Shown here: one piece after another, positions 24,221 to 34,882 of the stretch
How positions within the stretch are numbered: position 1 is the stretch's first letter
Layout: each line of letters opens with the position of its first letter
Origin: Verticillium longisporum
Lineage: Eukaryota; Ascomycota; Sordariomycetes; Glomerellales; Plectosphaerellaceae
Assembly (NCBI GenBank): GCA_019188255.1
Contig: JAETXT010000006.1
Span: 1,054,001 to 1,118,000, forward strand
Length of the DNA: 64,000 nt
Reading direction: 5' to 3'
The notes under the pieces: generated by a model
Database searches by the model: none
The model's input: the letters and a program-made list of their open reading frames with translations, nothing else
What the model was told of the DNA's origin: nothing
Made by a program: the position numbers and the translations under genes

Positions 24221-25443
24221 ATGGCGACCTGGTTCAGCTCCGAAACATCTCACCCTGCTTTCGACATCAAGTCGACGCCCACTGTCAGCTATGGGCTACC
24301 ATTTCCTGAAGCCTGCGCCGTTCATGTCAACGGCAATCTCTCTTCCCACCGTGTATACATAATCGCGTCGGCGAGCTTGACACGCAACACGGATGCGCTG
24401 GACAGGTTGAAAAAGGCGTTGGGCGACCGGGTTGCGGGTGTCCATGTCGGAATCGGTTCCCACACACCGATCCAAGAACTTGTTCCCATCATCGCCGAGG
24501 CCAAAGATCTCGGCATCGATTGCCTAGTGACCCTCGGCGCAGGTAGTATCACAGATGGTGCTAAGCTCATCAGATTTGCGTTGGCAAACAAGGTCTATTC
24601 CGTCGCCGATATCTGCTCGATACGGGGAGAAAGGCCACACAACTGGATCCAACCCAGTATTCCCCTGATCTGCATTCCGACAACGCTCTCTGGAGGTGAA
24701 TATCAAGCTATTGCCGGAGCTACCGAAGAGAAGAAGCAGCAAAAGATGGTGTTCGACCCCATACGCGATCCAGACCTCGTCATCCAAGATCCCGAGCTCT
24801 GCACTACAACTCCGGAACGCATTTGGCTCAGCACAGGCATCCGAGCCGTCGATCACTGCGTCGAGACGCTTTGCTCTCTGCTGAGCAACGAAGAGGCTGA
24901 CACGTGGGCCAAGCGAGGGCTCGAGAGGCTAGCGGGGGCGTTGCTCAAGTGCAAGCAAGACCCAAAAGACCTCGAAGCTAGGCATCAGTGCCAGACTGGT
25001 GTCGTCGAGGCCATGAGAGCCGTCTCCTGCGGCGTCCCTCTCGGCGGAAGCCACGCCATAGGCCATCAGCTCGGCCCGCTGGGGTTTCTCATGGCGAGAC
25101 GAGCTGCATTCTGCTGCCGGCTGTTTGCTCCTTCAACAGCCAGGAGCCGATCAACGTGGAGAAGCAGGCGGTTGTGACCCAGATTCTGCGAGAGAGTCAA
25201 ATAATCTCTGAAATGCTCGCTTCGGAAGATGTCGACCAGTCGAAAGCGGATCTGGCTACGATTCTGGATATCTACTTGCGCAACCTGGGCATGCCGCGCA
25301 CGCTGGATGACGTGGGTTTCAATCCCAACAAGCTGGACATGCTTGTTTCCAACAGTTTGACAGACCATTGGATCACTACCAACGCCATCCCGATCACGAA
25401 AGAGAGCCAAGTTCGGGAGATTTTAGCTAAGGTTACAGGTTAG
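24221..25443 (+). CDS. Maleylacetate reductase-like iron-type alcohol dehydrogenase, frame broken at a G run
   Basis: The ATG at 24221 opens MATWFSSETSHPAFD, followed by the NAD(P)-binding part of the family: IGSHTPIQELVPI, TLGAGSITDGAKLIRFALAN, IPTTLSGGEYQAIAG and STGIRAVDHCVETLC with a metal-ligand Asp/His pair. Then GGSHAIGHQLGPLG is reached and the frame is lost at the four-G run 25081-25084. The adjacent frame continues exactly as the family does, VSHGETSCILLPAV, to the stop at 25441. One extra G would give a continuous 407-residue protein. Alternatively a 56-nt intron (25084-25139, GT-AG) also restores frame, but it would delete the metal-binding His of the SHGETSC loop. The reaction, maleylacetate to 3-oxoadipate with NAD(P)H, fits between ring cleavage and the CoA transferase. 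I favour a frameshift or a base-calling error. Confidence 0.8.
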
Positions 25444-26340
25444 GCCATTCCATACGCGGTAGATGATAATCCCATGCAACTGCAAGAAATGACTGTCTCC
25501 AATTCACAACATGTGCCAAACGACCTGATTCAGCAACCACATAGACCCCTGGATTGAGAATCATGATCTAATGCGAGTGGCTGCATTGGGGTTTGAGCAT
25601 GGCACCTGTTCTGGGCCCGGTAATAATCTGTAGCATGCCAGCAGGAAACCATGCTAATCAACATTATAACCAGGGTAATGGATCTCATGAATCAGAAGCA
25701 TGTCGCTGCCTCAATAGCTCATAAAGACCATGGCTGTTTCGGATCAGATGCCTCTGCCAAGAATCACTTCTCCATCAGGGTTCCCTGGGATGCGTATTCG
25801 TGTGATGTGGGACATGTGGGAGGATCGGATGTGGGACATGTGGGTGCATGTGGGACGAGAGAGCGCACATGTGGGACGCACATCAGCAGACGATTCGCGG
25901 GCTTGGTGGCTTGATCCAGCGTGTTACAGGCGGCCCAGCGCCCTGGAACGTACTTTTCCCAGGGGAGCTTGGCGCTGTAGAGGCGTACGCCAACCCCCCT
26001 CCCACTCAGCCTCCGCCCGGCCTTCGCTTGTCGTGGTACAGATGAAGCACATATGGTGCAATCAAATTAGATTTAGCATCTTGCTGCGTAGCTGTCTTCG
26101 GCATGTCGCTATCAGCTGAGACACTCAGAGCCGACATGAATACAACAGTCATGAATTTCAGTACTACTGAGTTGCAACACAATATGTTTGTTCAAGCATC
26201 AAAGAAACATTCATGATTATAATGGCGATGAACGCCAAACTCGGCCTCTGATGGGTGTTGGCACAATTTTTGAACGTCTATGGAACCCGCTCTGTACCGC
26301 GACGCCTGAGTCCATGCATAGCAATGAATGGTGATCCTAC
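25444..26340. other. Convergent intergenic region with an ATGTGGGAC/ATGTGGG array
   Basis: This 0.9-kb gap lies between the 3' ends of the reductase and SCOT genes, so it should not be a promoter for either. From about 25804 to 25880 the string GATGTGGGACATGTGGG occurs twice and ATGTGGG three more times. The frames present reflect this repeat and no gene is supported. Confidence 0.5.
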
Positions 26341-28284
26341 TTATACTTCATATGCTTTGAGGTCAGGGGACACCTCAAAGTCTGCCTCCGTTTTAGCGCG
26401 AAGCTCATCCAGCGATAGATCCTCCACCTTTTCAACCAACAACAATCCTTTCGGGGTGATATCAAACACAGCGAGATCGGTGATGATTCGAGACACGCAC
26501 TTGCGTCCAGTCAGGGGGAACGTGCATTCTGTGGATAGGGTAAGCCTGTAGTCACGACCTCAGGACATGCTCAAGCATTTACTTACGTTTGAGAATCTTG
26601 GGGTTGTTCTTCCTGTCAACGTGCTCCTGGAGAAGCGATAGGTTAGTTCCAGTTCAGTAACATGGAATATACAGAGTTATCGTAACGTACCATTGTGACG
26701 ATGACTCTGGTCTTCGAGTTTGCAACAAGATCCATGGCTCCGCCAATGCCCTTGACCTTACCTGGCAGCATGAAATTTGCGAGATCTAAAATGTCAGAAG
26801 CTGGAAACACGTATATTTTGTAAAGCTTGTCCAGCACTCACCTCCGTCTTTGCTGACCTGCAAGCCGCCTAGCATGGTCAAGTTGATCTTGCCCGCGCGG
26901 ATCATGCCGAAGCTCTCTTGGCTACCGAAGAACGACGCCCCCTGATTAACCGTGACACCCTCCTTACCCGGGTTGATCAAGTCAGGGTCTTCTTCGCCTG
27001 GATTGGGATACCGGCCCATGCCCAGAATACCATTCTCAGATTGTAAGACTACCTCGTTGCCTTCCTGGATGAAAGCGGGTGTTGCAAGAGGCATGCCGAT
27101 GCCAAGGTTGACATACATTCCATCTTTGAGCTCTTGAGCAGCTCGCTTTACAATCCTGATCCTGCGGCCCGCGCCCTCTCCTGCTCCAGCCACTACTAAT
27201 GAGTTAGCGAAGTCGAAACAGCCATGATGGCGGTTATTATCGGGCCACTCGCCTGACTTGAGCATCTCCTCAGGAGACTTGTGATACGTCAGCTTCTCAA
27301 TCTTCTTCTCTTCGGTGCTCTTCGCCACCTGGTCCACGTAAATGCCTGGAATATGGACGTCTTCAGGTGCAATCTCGCCGACTTCAACGATCTCATCTGC
27401 CTCGACAATGGTGAAACGGGCGTTCTTGGCCATCGACTCGTTGAAGTTGTTCATCGCTCGTCGGAACTGGCAGTTGCCCATACGATCTGCTTTGTGCACT
27501 TTGACAAGGGCGACATCTGCCTGGATAGCTTCTTCCAGGACGTACGGCTTTCCATTGAACACTCTTGTCTCCCTCGGTGTCGACATTGTGCCCACTGTTC
27601 CATCTGTGTTGAATCGGACCGGCATTTCTCCAGTTTGAACTACGCAGAAAGACTCGCTTAGCTTTTATCTTGAATTACAGTGCTCAAAAGGCGACTTACT
27701 AATTGTTCCGTACCCCGCAGGAGTGTAGAATGCTGGTACACCGGCAGCGCCACTGGCAATCTTTTCCGCCATGGTTCCCTGGGGTGTGAGCTCGAGATCC
27801 AGTTTACCAGTCAGGTACAGTTTCTCGAATGTCTTATTCTCTCCGATATACGACGCGATCATCTTCTTGATCTGACCGGTTCCCAGTAGTTGACCTTTGA
27901 CGGCGTTAATGGATGAAGCTGTTGGACCGCATTTCACATACCCAGCCCAACGCCCGGCATGCCAGCATTGTTGGAAACAACAGTCAGGTCTGTGATGTCC
28001 GGGCGATCCCGCAACGCATTGACGAGTGTGTTTGGCACACCAGAGAATCCGAATCCGCCAACAAGGACCGTAGAGCCGCTCTTGACTTGACCAATGGCTT
28101 CGGACGTTGATTTGCACAGTTTGTTGATACCAAAGCAAATTCGGGTCGACGATATGCCTCTCCTACTTGTAGAGGCACTAACACTGGGGGCGAAGATTCG
28201 TGCTCTGCTCATTGTCGAACTCATCATTGTGGACGCTGAAACTATGAAAGACGAAGGGCAAGCTGCGACAGCTGGCCGGCTCAT
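26341..28284 (-). CDS. Mitochondrial succinyl-CoA:3-oxoacid (3-oxoadipate) CoA transferase, SCOT type
   Basis: Exons 28284-27942, 27894-27700, 27639-26842, 26785-26691, 26626-26587 and 26528-26341 give 552 residues with both alpha and beta domains fused, as in SCOT. A Ser/Arg-rich leader before [14 protein letters not shown] suggests mitochondrial import. Alpha-domain motifs include [19 protein letters not shown] and [19 protein letters not shown]. The beta domain has [12 protein letters not shown], and [13 protein letters not shown] carries the catalytic Glu. A further GC-AG intron at 27196-27252 (57 nt, with a CTAAC branch site) may lie in the linker; removing it leaves 533 residues and the frame unchanged. 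In the cluster it probably activates 3-oxoadipate with succinyl-CoA; acetoacetate activation is the alternative. It diverges from the esterase, with 285 bp between starts. Confidence 0.9.
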
Positions 28285-28569
28285 GATTTTGGTCGTACAA
28301 TGGTCGAGAAATGTCACATGGAACCTTTCACCAAAGTTTTGTATCTACTGTACAGGGCCAACATCAGGAGCTACCCCACCATCAACACCCATCGGTAAAG
28401 TGATGTGGGGTACTGGCCCGCATGCCGTGACACCGACTCCCCCACTCCCCCACCCCTCTTCATGAGCTTCACCCACCACAAGGCTGGTGGTTTGAACTGC
28501 TCGTACATGCTTTGCGGCGTCTGTGCCTGAAAGGTCCACCCGAGAAGCCATACCGTTACACCGATCAAC
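28285..28569. promoter_or_regulatory. Bidirectional promoter of SCOT and esterase genes
   Basis: Within 285 bp there are CCCCAC at 28374-28379, ATGTGGGG at 28403-28410, and CCCCCAC at 28439-28445 and 28447-28453. This is the densest occurrence of the cluster hexamer. Confidence 0.5.
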
Positions 28570-30646
28570 ATGTCGACGCCCAGTATCGCAACGACAGTGC
28601 TCAACCATCCGGCGCTGGGGGCCATTCAGGGAGTGCGTCTCGAGGACGGCAACATCGACCAGTTCCGAGGCATACCGTATGCAGCCAAATCAGCAAGATG
28701 GACAGACCCGGTCATTCAAGAAGGAAAGCTCAGTACGGATCTGTTCAATGCGACGCAGTTCGGACCTGCCTGTCCTCAGGGGGCGGGAGCCCAACGAGCG
28801 GACCTGAGCCTTGTCGGAGATGTCCCTGTGGTGGAAAGAAATATTGAAGAGAATGAGGATGATTGTCTAAACCTGGTGGTTACCAGACCTTTGCAGCTTC
28901 CACCAGATACCAAATTGCCAGTGATGGTATGGTAAGGTGCGCCCAGGACCTCAGCACCGCCAATATCTCGCTGACAAGCCATTCAAGGGTCCACGGGTTT
29001 GTCGCCCCATTTCGTTTGAGTTGCTGGTGGAAGTGGCCTTGAGAACTTGTGTGTGAATGTCTGTACTGATCTAAGTTCAGAGGCGCGCTCTGTCTTGGAA
29101 GTAATGCCTGGCCTCAGTACGGTAAGCGAAGCTCCGAAATCAACGTAGACATCCAGAGCTGAAGCTCACGCTCACGCTTCGAACTTCAGACCTTGTCAAG
29201 TTCGTCAAACACTCCCTAGATCATGGAAAGCCCGTCATTGGCGTCTCGATCAAGTGAGTTTCATTTGCTGGTTTGTTCACTGTGTATTGACCGGCGCGCT
29301 AAGTAACCTTTAGTTACCGCGTTGGAATCTTCGGGTTCCTAGCTTCAGCACGGGCTGGTCTGCGGGGAAACTATGGATTAAAGGATCAAGCTTGTGCTTT
29401 CAGATGGGTATGGTGGGGTGATGCAATACTTTTTAACACGAAATGTACTGAGCAACATCGTCGCAGATTCAGCAAAACATTGGCGGATTCGGCGGTGATC
29501 CTAGCTCGATCACCGCCTTTGGAGAATCAGCAGGAGGAAGTGAGTGTTGTATCGAGAACGGCGCTTTCACATATGAACGGCCACCACTGACGCAACTCCA
29601 GTTACTCTCTCCACACTCCTGGCAACGAGCGACCCTTTATTCCATCGAGCTTTGTTGATGTCTGGTGATATTACAGTTCGGAGGCCACAGTCAATGGCTT
29701 GGCAAGAAGCAATGCTCAGAGAGAACCTTACGTATCTTGGACTGGACGACTTAGATGCGAAAGAAGCTGTCAACAAGCTTCGCTTGCTTCCAGCATCTGA
29801 TATTGTCCAAATGGTGCCGATGGTGCAGCATTGGAGCGCAACCTTGGATGAAGACTTCCTCCCTGGACTGCGAGCGGCAGACCTCACTATAACGAATACA
29901 TGGTGCAAGAGCATTTTGACAGGGGACATGGCTCACGACGTACGAAGATATGGCTACATCTCCCCATTGCAAGACAAAACTGACGAACCTGGCGATGACA
30001 GGGCACTATCTTACGCTCGCGGTACTTGGATAAAGCGGATGCAAAGGACAGTACAATTGTGGCATGTAACGATATTCTCGGGTCTGATCTGACCCAGAAA
30101 GTCCGGGCAGCGTACTTGCTTGACACCGACAAGGCCGCAACGGGTATGCTACTGCTCGCTTCAGAATTGCGGTTCTATGCGCCAGTATTGGCAGCAGGCA
30201 AAGGCTTTGGATTGCCCCACGATATCAAAGTCCGCCAGTATCACATGGATCAGGTCAGTTAGCCCGTGCCTGGCTTTATTCTCGGCAAGATTCTGACGTC
30301 GCGTGCTCCTCAGACAAACCCGCTTCCAGGTGGTACACATGGGTTTGCTTCGCATGCTCTCGATATTGCATATCTACTTCGGAATTTTGAGCCTTGGCTC
30401 ACACGTGAAGATGTTGAGTTGAGCAAGCGGTTCGCTGAGGCAGTCCTGGAGTTTGCGCACGACGGAAAACGAGACAGGGACGACGTGATAGCTGTGGGTC
30501 CCGACCACAAACTTCAGATCTTGTCCGCTGAGCAGTATGATGCCAAGTATCGGGACGATCGAGGCAAACTTCTCGCAGAGATTGGCTGGAAGAAATGCTT
30601 GACATTGGGCGAGCGACTTCAGGGGTTCCCTTATCCCGAGTTGTAA
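28570..30646 (+). CDS. Type-B carboxylesterase (alpha/beta hydrolase, COesterase family) with a 9-nt microexon
   Basis: Nine exons (28570-28931, 28988-28996, 29081-29121, 29190-29253, 29314-29407, 29467-29539, 29602-29939, 30002-30253, 30314-30646) give 521 residues in frame. QFRGIPYA and the oxyanion block WVHGGALCLGSNAW are standard; the latter is assembled through the 9-nt exon at 28988-28996. The nucleophile elbow is GESAGG, and the catalytic His lies in THGFASHALD. No signal peptide is visible, so it is probably intracellular. In this cluster it may release an aromatic or dicarboxylic acid from an ester entering the pathway. The substrate is not predictable from sequence. Confidence 0.85.
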
Positions 30647-31030
30647 GCAGAGGGCTATAAAATTGTGCACCCAGCCATCTCCATAATGTTGATTTGATCA
30701 GAGACTACTATCTTCTCGCCCAATGTCTAAAATCTACGCGAGTATGCAGATAAAACAATTAATACTGGTCAGGCCGTCAAGTGGTGGAACATGTGGTGAA
30801 CGAGGGCTCTGTCAACCCCACAGTGCTGCCATCCCAGTGAGGTGGGACCAACCATCAACGTCCCACACCACTTCACTAGGTGGGTGTCAGCAGCCCACGG
30901 TGTGAGCTGTTGAAAAGAGCAACAACATTCTGCACGATCCTCATGCGAGAGGAAAACACACCAAAAGAGCTTATTGGATGACATTGATTCCTTTCCTTAT
31001 CTGCATATCTGCATATTCATCACTTCCACT
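30647..31030. promoter_or_regulatory. Promoter of the family III CoA transferase gene
   Basis: This 384-bp gap follows the esterase stop and precedes a co-directional gene. CCCCAC occurs at 30817-30822, with several GTGGT/CCACAC strings nearby. No other feature was seen. Confidence 0.4.
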
Positions 31031-32723
31031 ATGTTCCGAATGAACCGGGGGATCCGCTCGGCCCAGGCGCCGCGAGCTTGCCTCAGAGCCTTGAGATCTA
31101 CACGTAGTCATTCTACAGCCACCGCCCCAGCCAAACTTCCATTAGACGGTGTCAAAGTACTTGATTTGAGCAGGGTACTTGCAGGTGTAGGTGCATCGTA
31201 GAAACTTCAAATTTGGCTCGGATGAATGCTAATGTCGCGTCATGTTGTAGCCATATTGTACACAAATCCTCGGTGACATGGGGTAGGCTCTCCTTCGACA
31301 CTGAGCACCATCAGGATGTCATGTGCAAATGCCAGATTCTAATCAAGCCTTTGGCATTAGTGCGGATATCTTGAAAGTAGAACATCCGGTTCGTGGTGAC
31401 GATACGAGATCCTGGGGCCCACCATATGCGCCTCGTTTGGACGGCGCTGATTCTGCCATTCCTGCTGGTGAAAGCGCCTACTACCTTTCAGTAAGTTTTG
31501 AAAGAAATGCCTGAGGCAAATTATCTGACGTTTTAGGTGAATCGAAACAAAAAGTCGCTTGCCTTGTCGTTCAAGGAGAAACAAGGTGCTGATATCTTGC
31601 GCGAGCTGGCAAAGAAGGTTGATGTTGTCGTGGAGAACTACCTTCCTGGCTCCCTGAAGAAGTACGGCTTGGACTATGAGACGCTGAGAAAACTCAATCC
31701 CAAGCTCATTTACGCGAGTATCACCGGCTATGGCCAGTTCGGACCATACAGCGATCGCGCGGGCTACGATGTTATGGTTGAGGCGTAAGTGTCGAGCCTT
31801 ACGTCCCCTGACATGATGGAAGCGCTGACACATAATCAACAGAGAAATGGGGTTGATGCACATCACCGGGCCTCGTGATGGTCCTCCTGTCAAGGTTGGG
31901 TGTGCTGTGACCGATCTGACGACGGGAATGTACGCAACGACAAGCATCCTGGCGTCACTGCTTGAACGGAATCGGTCCAATCTGGGTCAGCATCTCGACA
32001 TATGTCTCAGCGATTGCCAGGTTGCCACGCTATCTAATATGGCGCAGTCAGTGCTCATCACGAAGGAGAGAGATAGCGGACGTTGGGGAACAGCTCATCG
32101 TGAGTCAGTCTATCTAAAACAATTCCAGTCCAGCACTGACCTATGAACCAGCCTCCGTCGTTCCTTACAGAGCGTTCAAGTCATCGGACGGTGACATTCT
32201 TTTCGGGGGTGGCAACGATCGATTGTTCGCCATCCTGGCAAAGGGCCTAGGCAGGCCGGAATGGGCCACTGATGACCGCTTTGCAACCAATTCAGCCAGA
32301 GTCAAGCACAGAGCTGTGCTAGAGAAGTGGATCGAAGAGGTCACTCGCACAAAGACCACCCAAGAGTGGCTTGACATCTTCGACGGCACTGGCTTGCCGT
32401 ACGCCAAGGTCAATGATCTCATGGACACCACTCAGCATCGTCATGGTAAGCAGAGCCTCCACTCTACTCTAGAGACGTTGTTGTCGGCTAGCTGCTTATT
32501 TGTTATCGTAGTGAGAGCAAGGAACATGATTGTCGAGATAGACCATCCGTCCTGTGGACCAATGGAGCTCATCAACTCGCCGGTGAAATACTCCAGATCG
32601 CAACCGACAATTCGATCCGCGCCTCCCCTTCTCGGGCAACATACTGACGAAGTTCTGAGAGAGGAACTTGGTTTGAATGATGCAGCTATTGCCTCCCTCC
32701 GCCAAGGAGGTGTGGTTCGGTAA
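31031..32723 (+). CDS. Mitochondrial family III (CaiB/BaiF) CoA transferase, SUGCT-like
   Basis: Seven exons (31031-31186, 31251-31282, 31361-31490, 31537-31784, 31843-32099, 32152-32445, 32512-32723) give 442 residues. The leader [20 protein letters not shown] is basic with Ser/Thr following, fitting a mitochondrial presequence. Family motifs are [15 protein letters not shown] then [61 protein letters not shown] and [13 protein letters not shown], whose Asp corresponds to the acyl-carrying catalytic Asp. The C-terminal [13 protein letters not shown] is typical. Overall layout resembles succinate-hydroxymethylglutarate/glutarate CoA transferases. It would move CoA from succinyl-CoA to a dicarboxylate. 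With SCOT it gives the cluster two mechanistically different CoA transferases. It is the right-hand end of the cluster. Confidence 0.88.
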
Positions 32724-33527
32724 AGTAACCGCTACAACCATGACATTCTTAGAAAGAACGGCATCATGCTATCTATCACTTATGGGTAGATCAAGTGGAC
32801 CGATACACATGCTGATTATTAGAATTTGACCGGCATTCTTAGACTGTTTATTTAATAGTAAATAGATCTGCCTCACTCCAGGCCCGGACCTTATTTGTGG
32901 GGGCCCATCGTGTCATTGCTCAGGGAAAAGTTGGTCGAGGGGATAAATTCTTGTGAATGCCGCCAGCATCACTGATGCACGCGCAGACAGTGCGCCAAAC
33001 GAAACCTGCGATCACTGACCATGCTTCTGGGTACCTGCGTCTTCGAAGCCATTTGAGCGACTTCGTGTAACGTGCATGTCCAATAACAAAAGAGGCGTCA
33101 TTGGCTGTCACCTCAAGTGGCAATTGATCTCATGTCACCACATGTCGATTGCGCTTCGTCGGTCTAACGCGCAGCAGTCAAGATAGCTCACCCACGAGTG
33201 CATAGCTGTCGCCGTTGCAGTAGGTGGGCATCAAGACTAGCGAGCCCGGAATCCGTAAGCTAGACCCCTCCTGTCGAAGGATCAAGAGAATTCAAGGTAC
33301 GCCGGGTATTACTTGCCATCATGAAGCTTACGTTTGGGGGCCGTGGCGAGAATAGCTCGCTAAAAATAGACGCCCAATGGCCTGGGAAAGCTTCTGCTGT
33401 ACATTGGCCATCCAGAGACTCAATCCTTACAAATAAGAATCTCGCCGCAATTGAGCACTAGCCCTTTCTCATCTTCCCTCAAGCCTCGAAACATCCAATA
33501 TTCAATCGAATCACAACTTGGAATCAG
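32724..33527. other. Intergenic region at the cluster's right edge
   Basis: About 800 bp with no supported gene; frames are short and domain-free. GTGGGG occurs once near 32898. Nothing else was seen. Confidence 0.4.
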
Positions 33528-34595
33528 ATGGGGTTCGCGTATCTACGCTCACATTTGATGGCGCGCAAGGGAACCGGATCCCCTGCGCGCTATCCCGACC
33601 ACCACGCGATTGCTTCAAAGATGCGACCGCAGCCAAAAGCCGCGACACTCATGCAACTGCCTTTGGAGATTAGGATTGCAATCCTCGAAGAGTTGTGGAA
33701 GGATGCCGGGTTCGCCCAGCACGTCATACACCGCAAAGGCCGATATGTGCGTGCGAAATGCCTGACCGACCACGCAGCCCCTGATGAACTCATGGAAGAA
33801 TGCGCCAAGCGTCGAACAAGCCGGTTTGAAGACAAAGAGTTGTGGCAACGCATGCAATCGAGTTGGGGTAATCACTGGAGATGTGAAGAAGAGTATGGCC
33901 GAGAGGCAACGTCAAGCGTAGCCCTTGGAGATGGCGAATGCTGGAGCAACCCGTTTCTGGCCATCCTGTTGGTCTGCAAGCAGCTTTACATCGAAGGCCG
34001 CACATCCATCTTCAGCTTCGTCAACTTCGTTATCCACGACATCAATACTTTACACAGCCTGGCAGCTGTTGGCGCGCCGCCATTGTTATCCTCCATAAGA
34101 ACCTTGAGCCTCTCGATTCGGTTGCCCATCAGGCGCGAGTCCAAGATGAAAATGAGCAGCGAGGCCCATGCCACACTGAGACGTTGGCGCGAGTGTTGTG
34201 CCTCGTTGAACCAGGCCGCGGAGAGAAAGACTCTGGTATCGGTGGATTTATGGCTCGACACGAGCGAGCCGACCTGGCGTGGCGTGCTGAGCACTGTGCC
34301 GGATGGACCTGCGAGCCCGTTCACTTTTGGCGAGCATCTTGCGAGAGTCCTGACAGTAGATTTGCCCGTCAATCCTGAGAAGCCAGCAGTATGGGGGAGG
34401 GTGGTAGAAATTGAGCCCCGTTTTACTGTCCGCCCGCGCGGCTGGCCGGGATTCAGGGTGGGGGACACAACAGAAAGCTCGGCTCATACCATCATACGCC
34501 TGTGGGATAGTGCAGAGCCTGGGGTCGAACAGCCAGAGCCAGTATACAGTGTTGGCTTCTCTCATCGTAGGCCTTGGTATCTCCGGGGCAGTTGA
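33528..34595 (+). CDS. Hypothetical DUF7730/F-box-like protein
   Basis: A single exon encodes 355 residues without signal peptide or membrane segment. After a basic N-terminus, MQLPLEIRIAILEELWKDAG resembles the LP-x-EIR helix of the large fungal DUF7730/F-box-like family. FLAILLVCKQLYIEGRTSIF gives the second typical helix (cysteine, then a tyrosine-containing segment). The rest has IRTLSLSIRLP and a Trp-rich C-terminus. These proteins have no established biochemical role. A later ATG (33561) would shorten the N-terminus. It is not part of the catabolic cluster by any sequence evidence. Confidence 0.65.
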   Translation: MGFAYLRSHLMARKGTGSPARYPDHHAIASKMRPQPKAATLMQLPLEIRIAILEELWKDAGFAQHVIHRKGRYVRAKCLTDHAAPDELMEECAKRRTSRFEDKELWQRMQSSWGNHWRCEEEYGREATSSVALGDGECWSNPFLAILLVCKQLYIEGRTSIFSFVNFVIHDINTLHSLAAVGAPPLLSSIRTLSLSIRLPIRRESKMKMSSEAHATLRRWRECCASLNQAAERKTLVSVDLWLDTSEPTWRGVLSTVPDGPASPFTFGEHLARVLTVDLPVNPEKPAVWGRVVEIEPRFTVRPRGWPGFRVGDTTESSAHTIIRLWDSAEPGVEQPEPVYSVGFSHRRPWYLRGS

Positions 34596-34882
34596 TCATA
34601 TTCAATCTTAAATACACTTTCATAGTCATTCTCATGGACTGATATAAAGTGAAGGAGCTTGGGGTCTGCCGGATGCATGAGTCACCCTTTGCGTATGTAT
34701 TCACACAGAGCAGCAAGTTCTAGTAGTCCCTTTTCGATGATACATCAACGGCGAATCGGATTGCACACCGTACAGCAGCAGCGCAAAGTCAAGTGGGCCA
34801 TTCAGAGATCAGTTGAATCGCATGAATTTTTAACAAGTACGCCATATTCCAATTGTAAGACTACATGACTAACACAGCAGAG

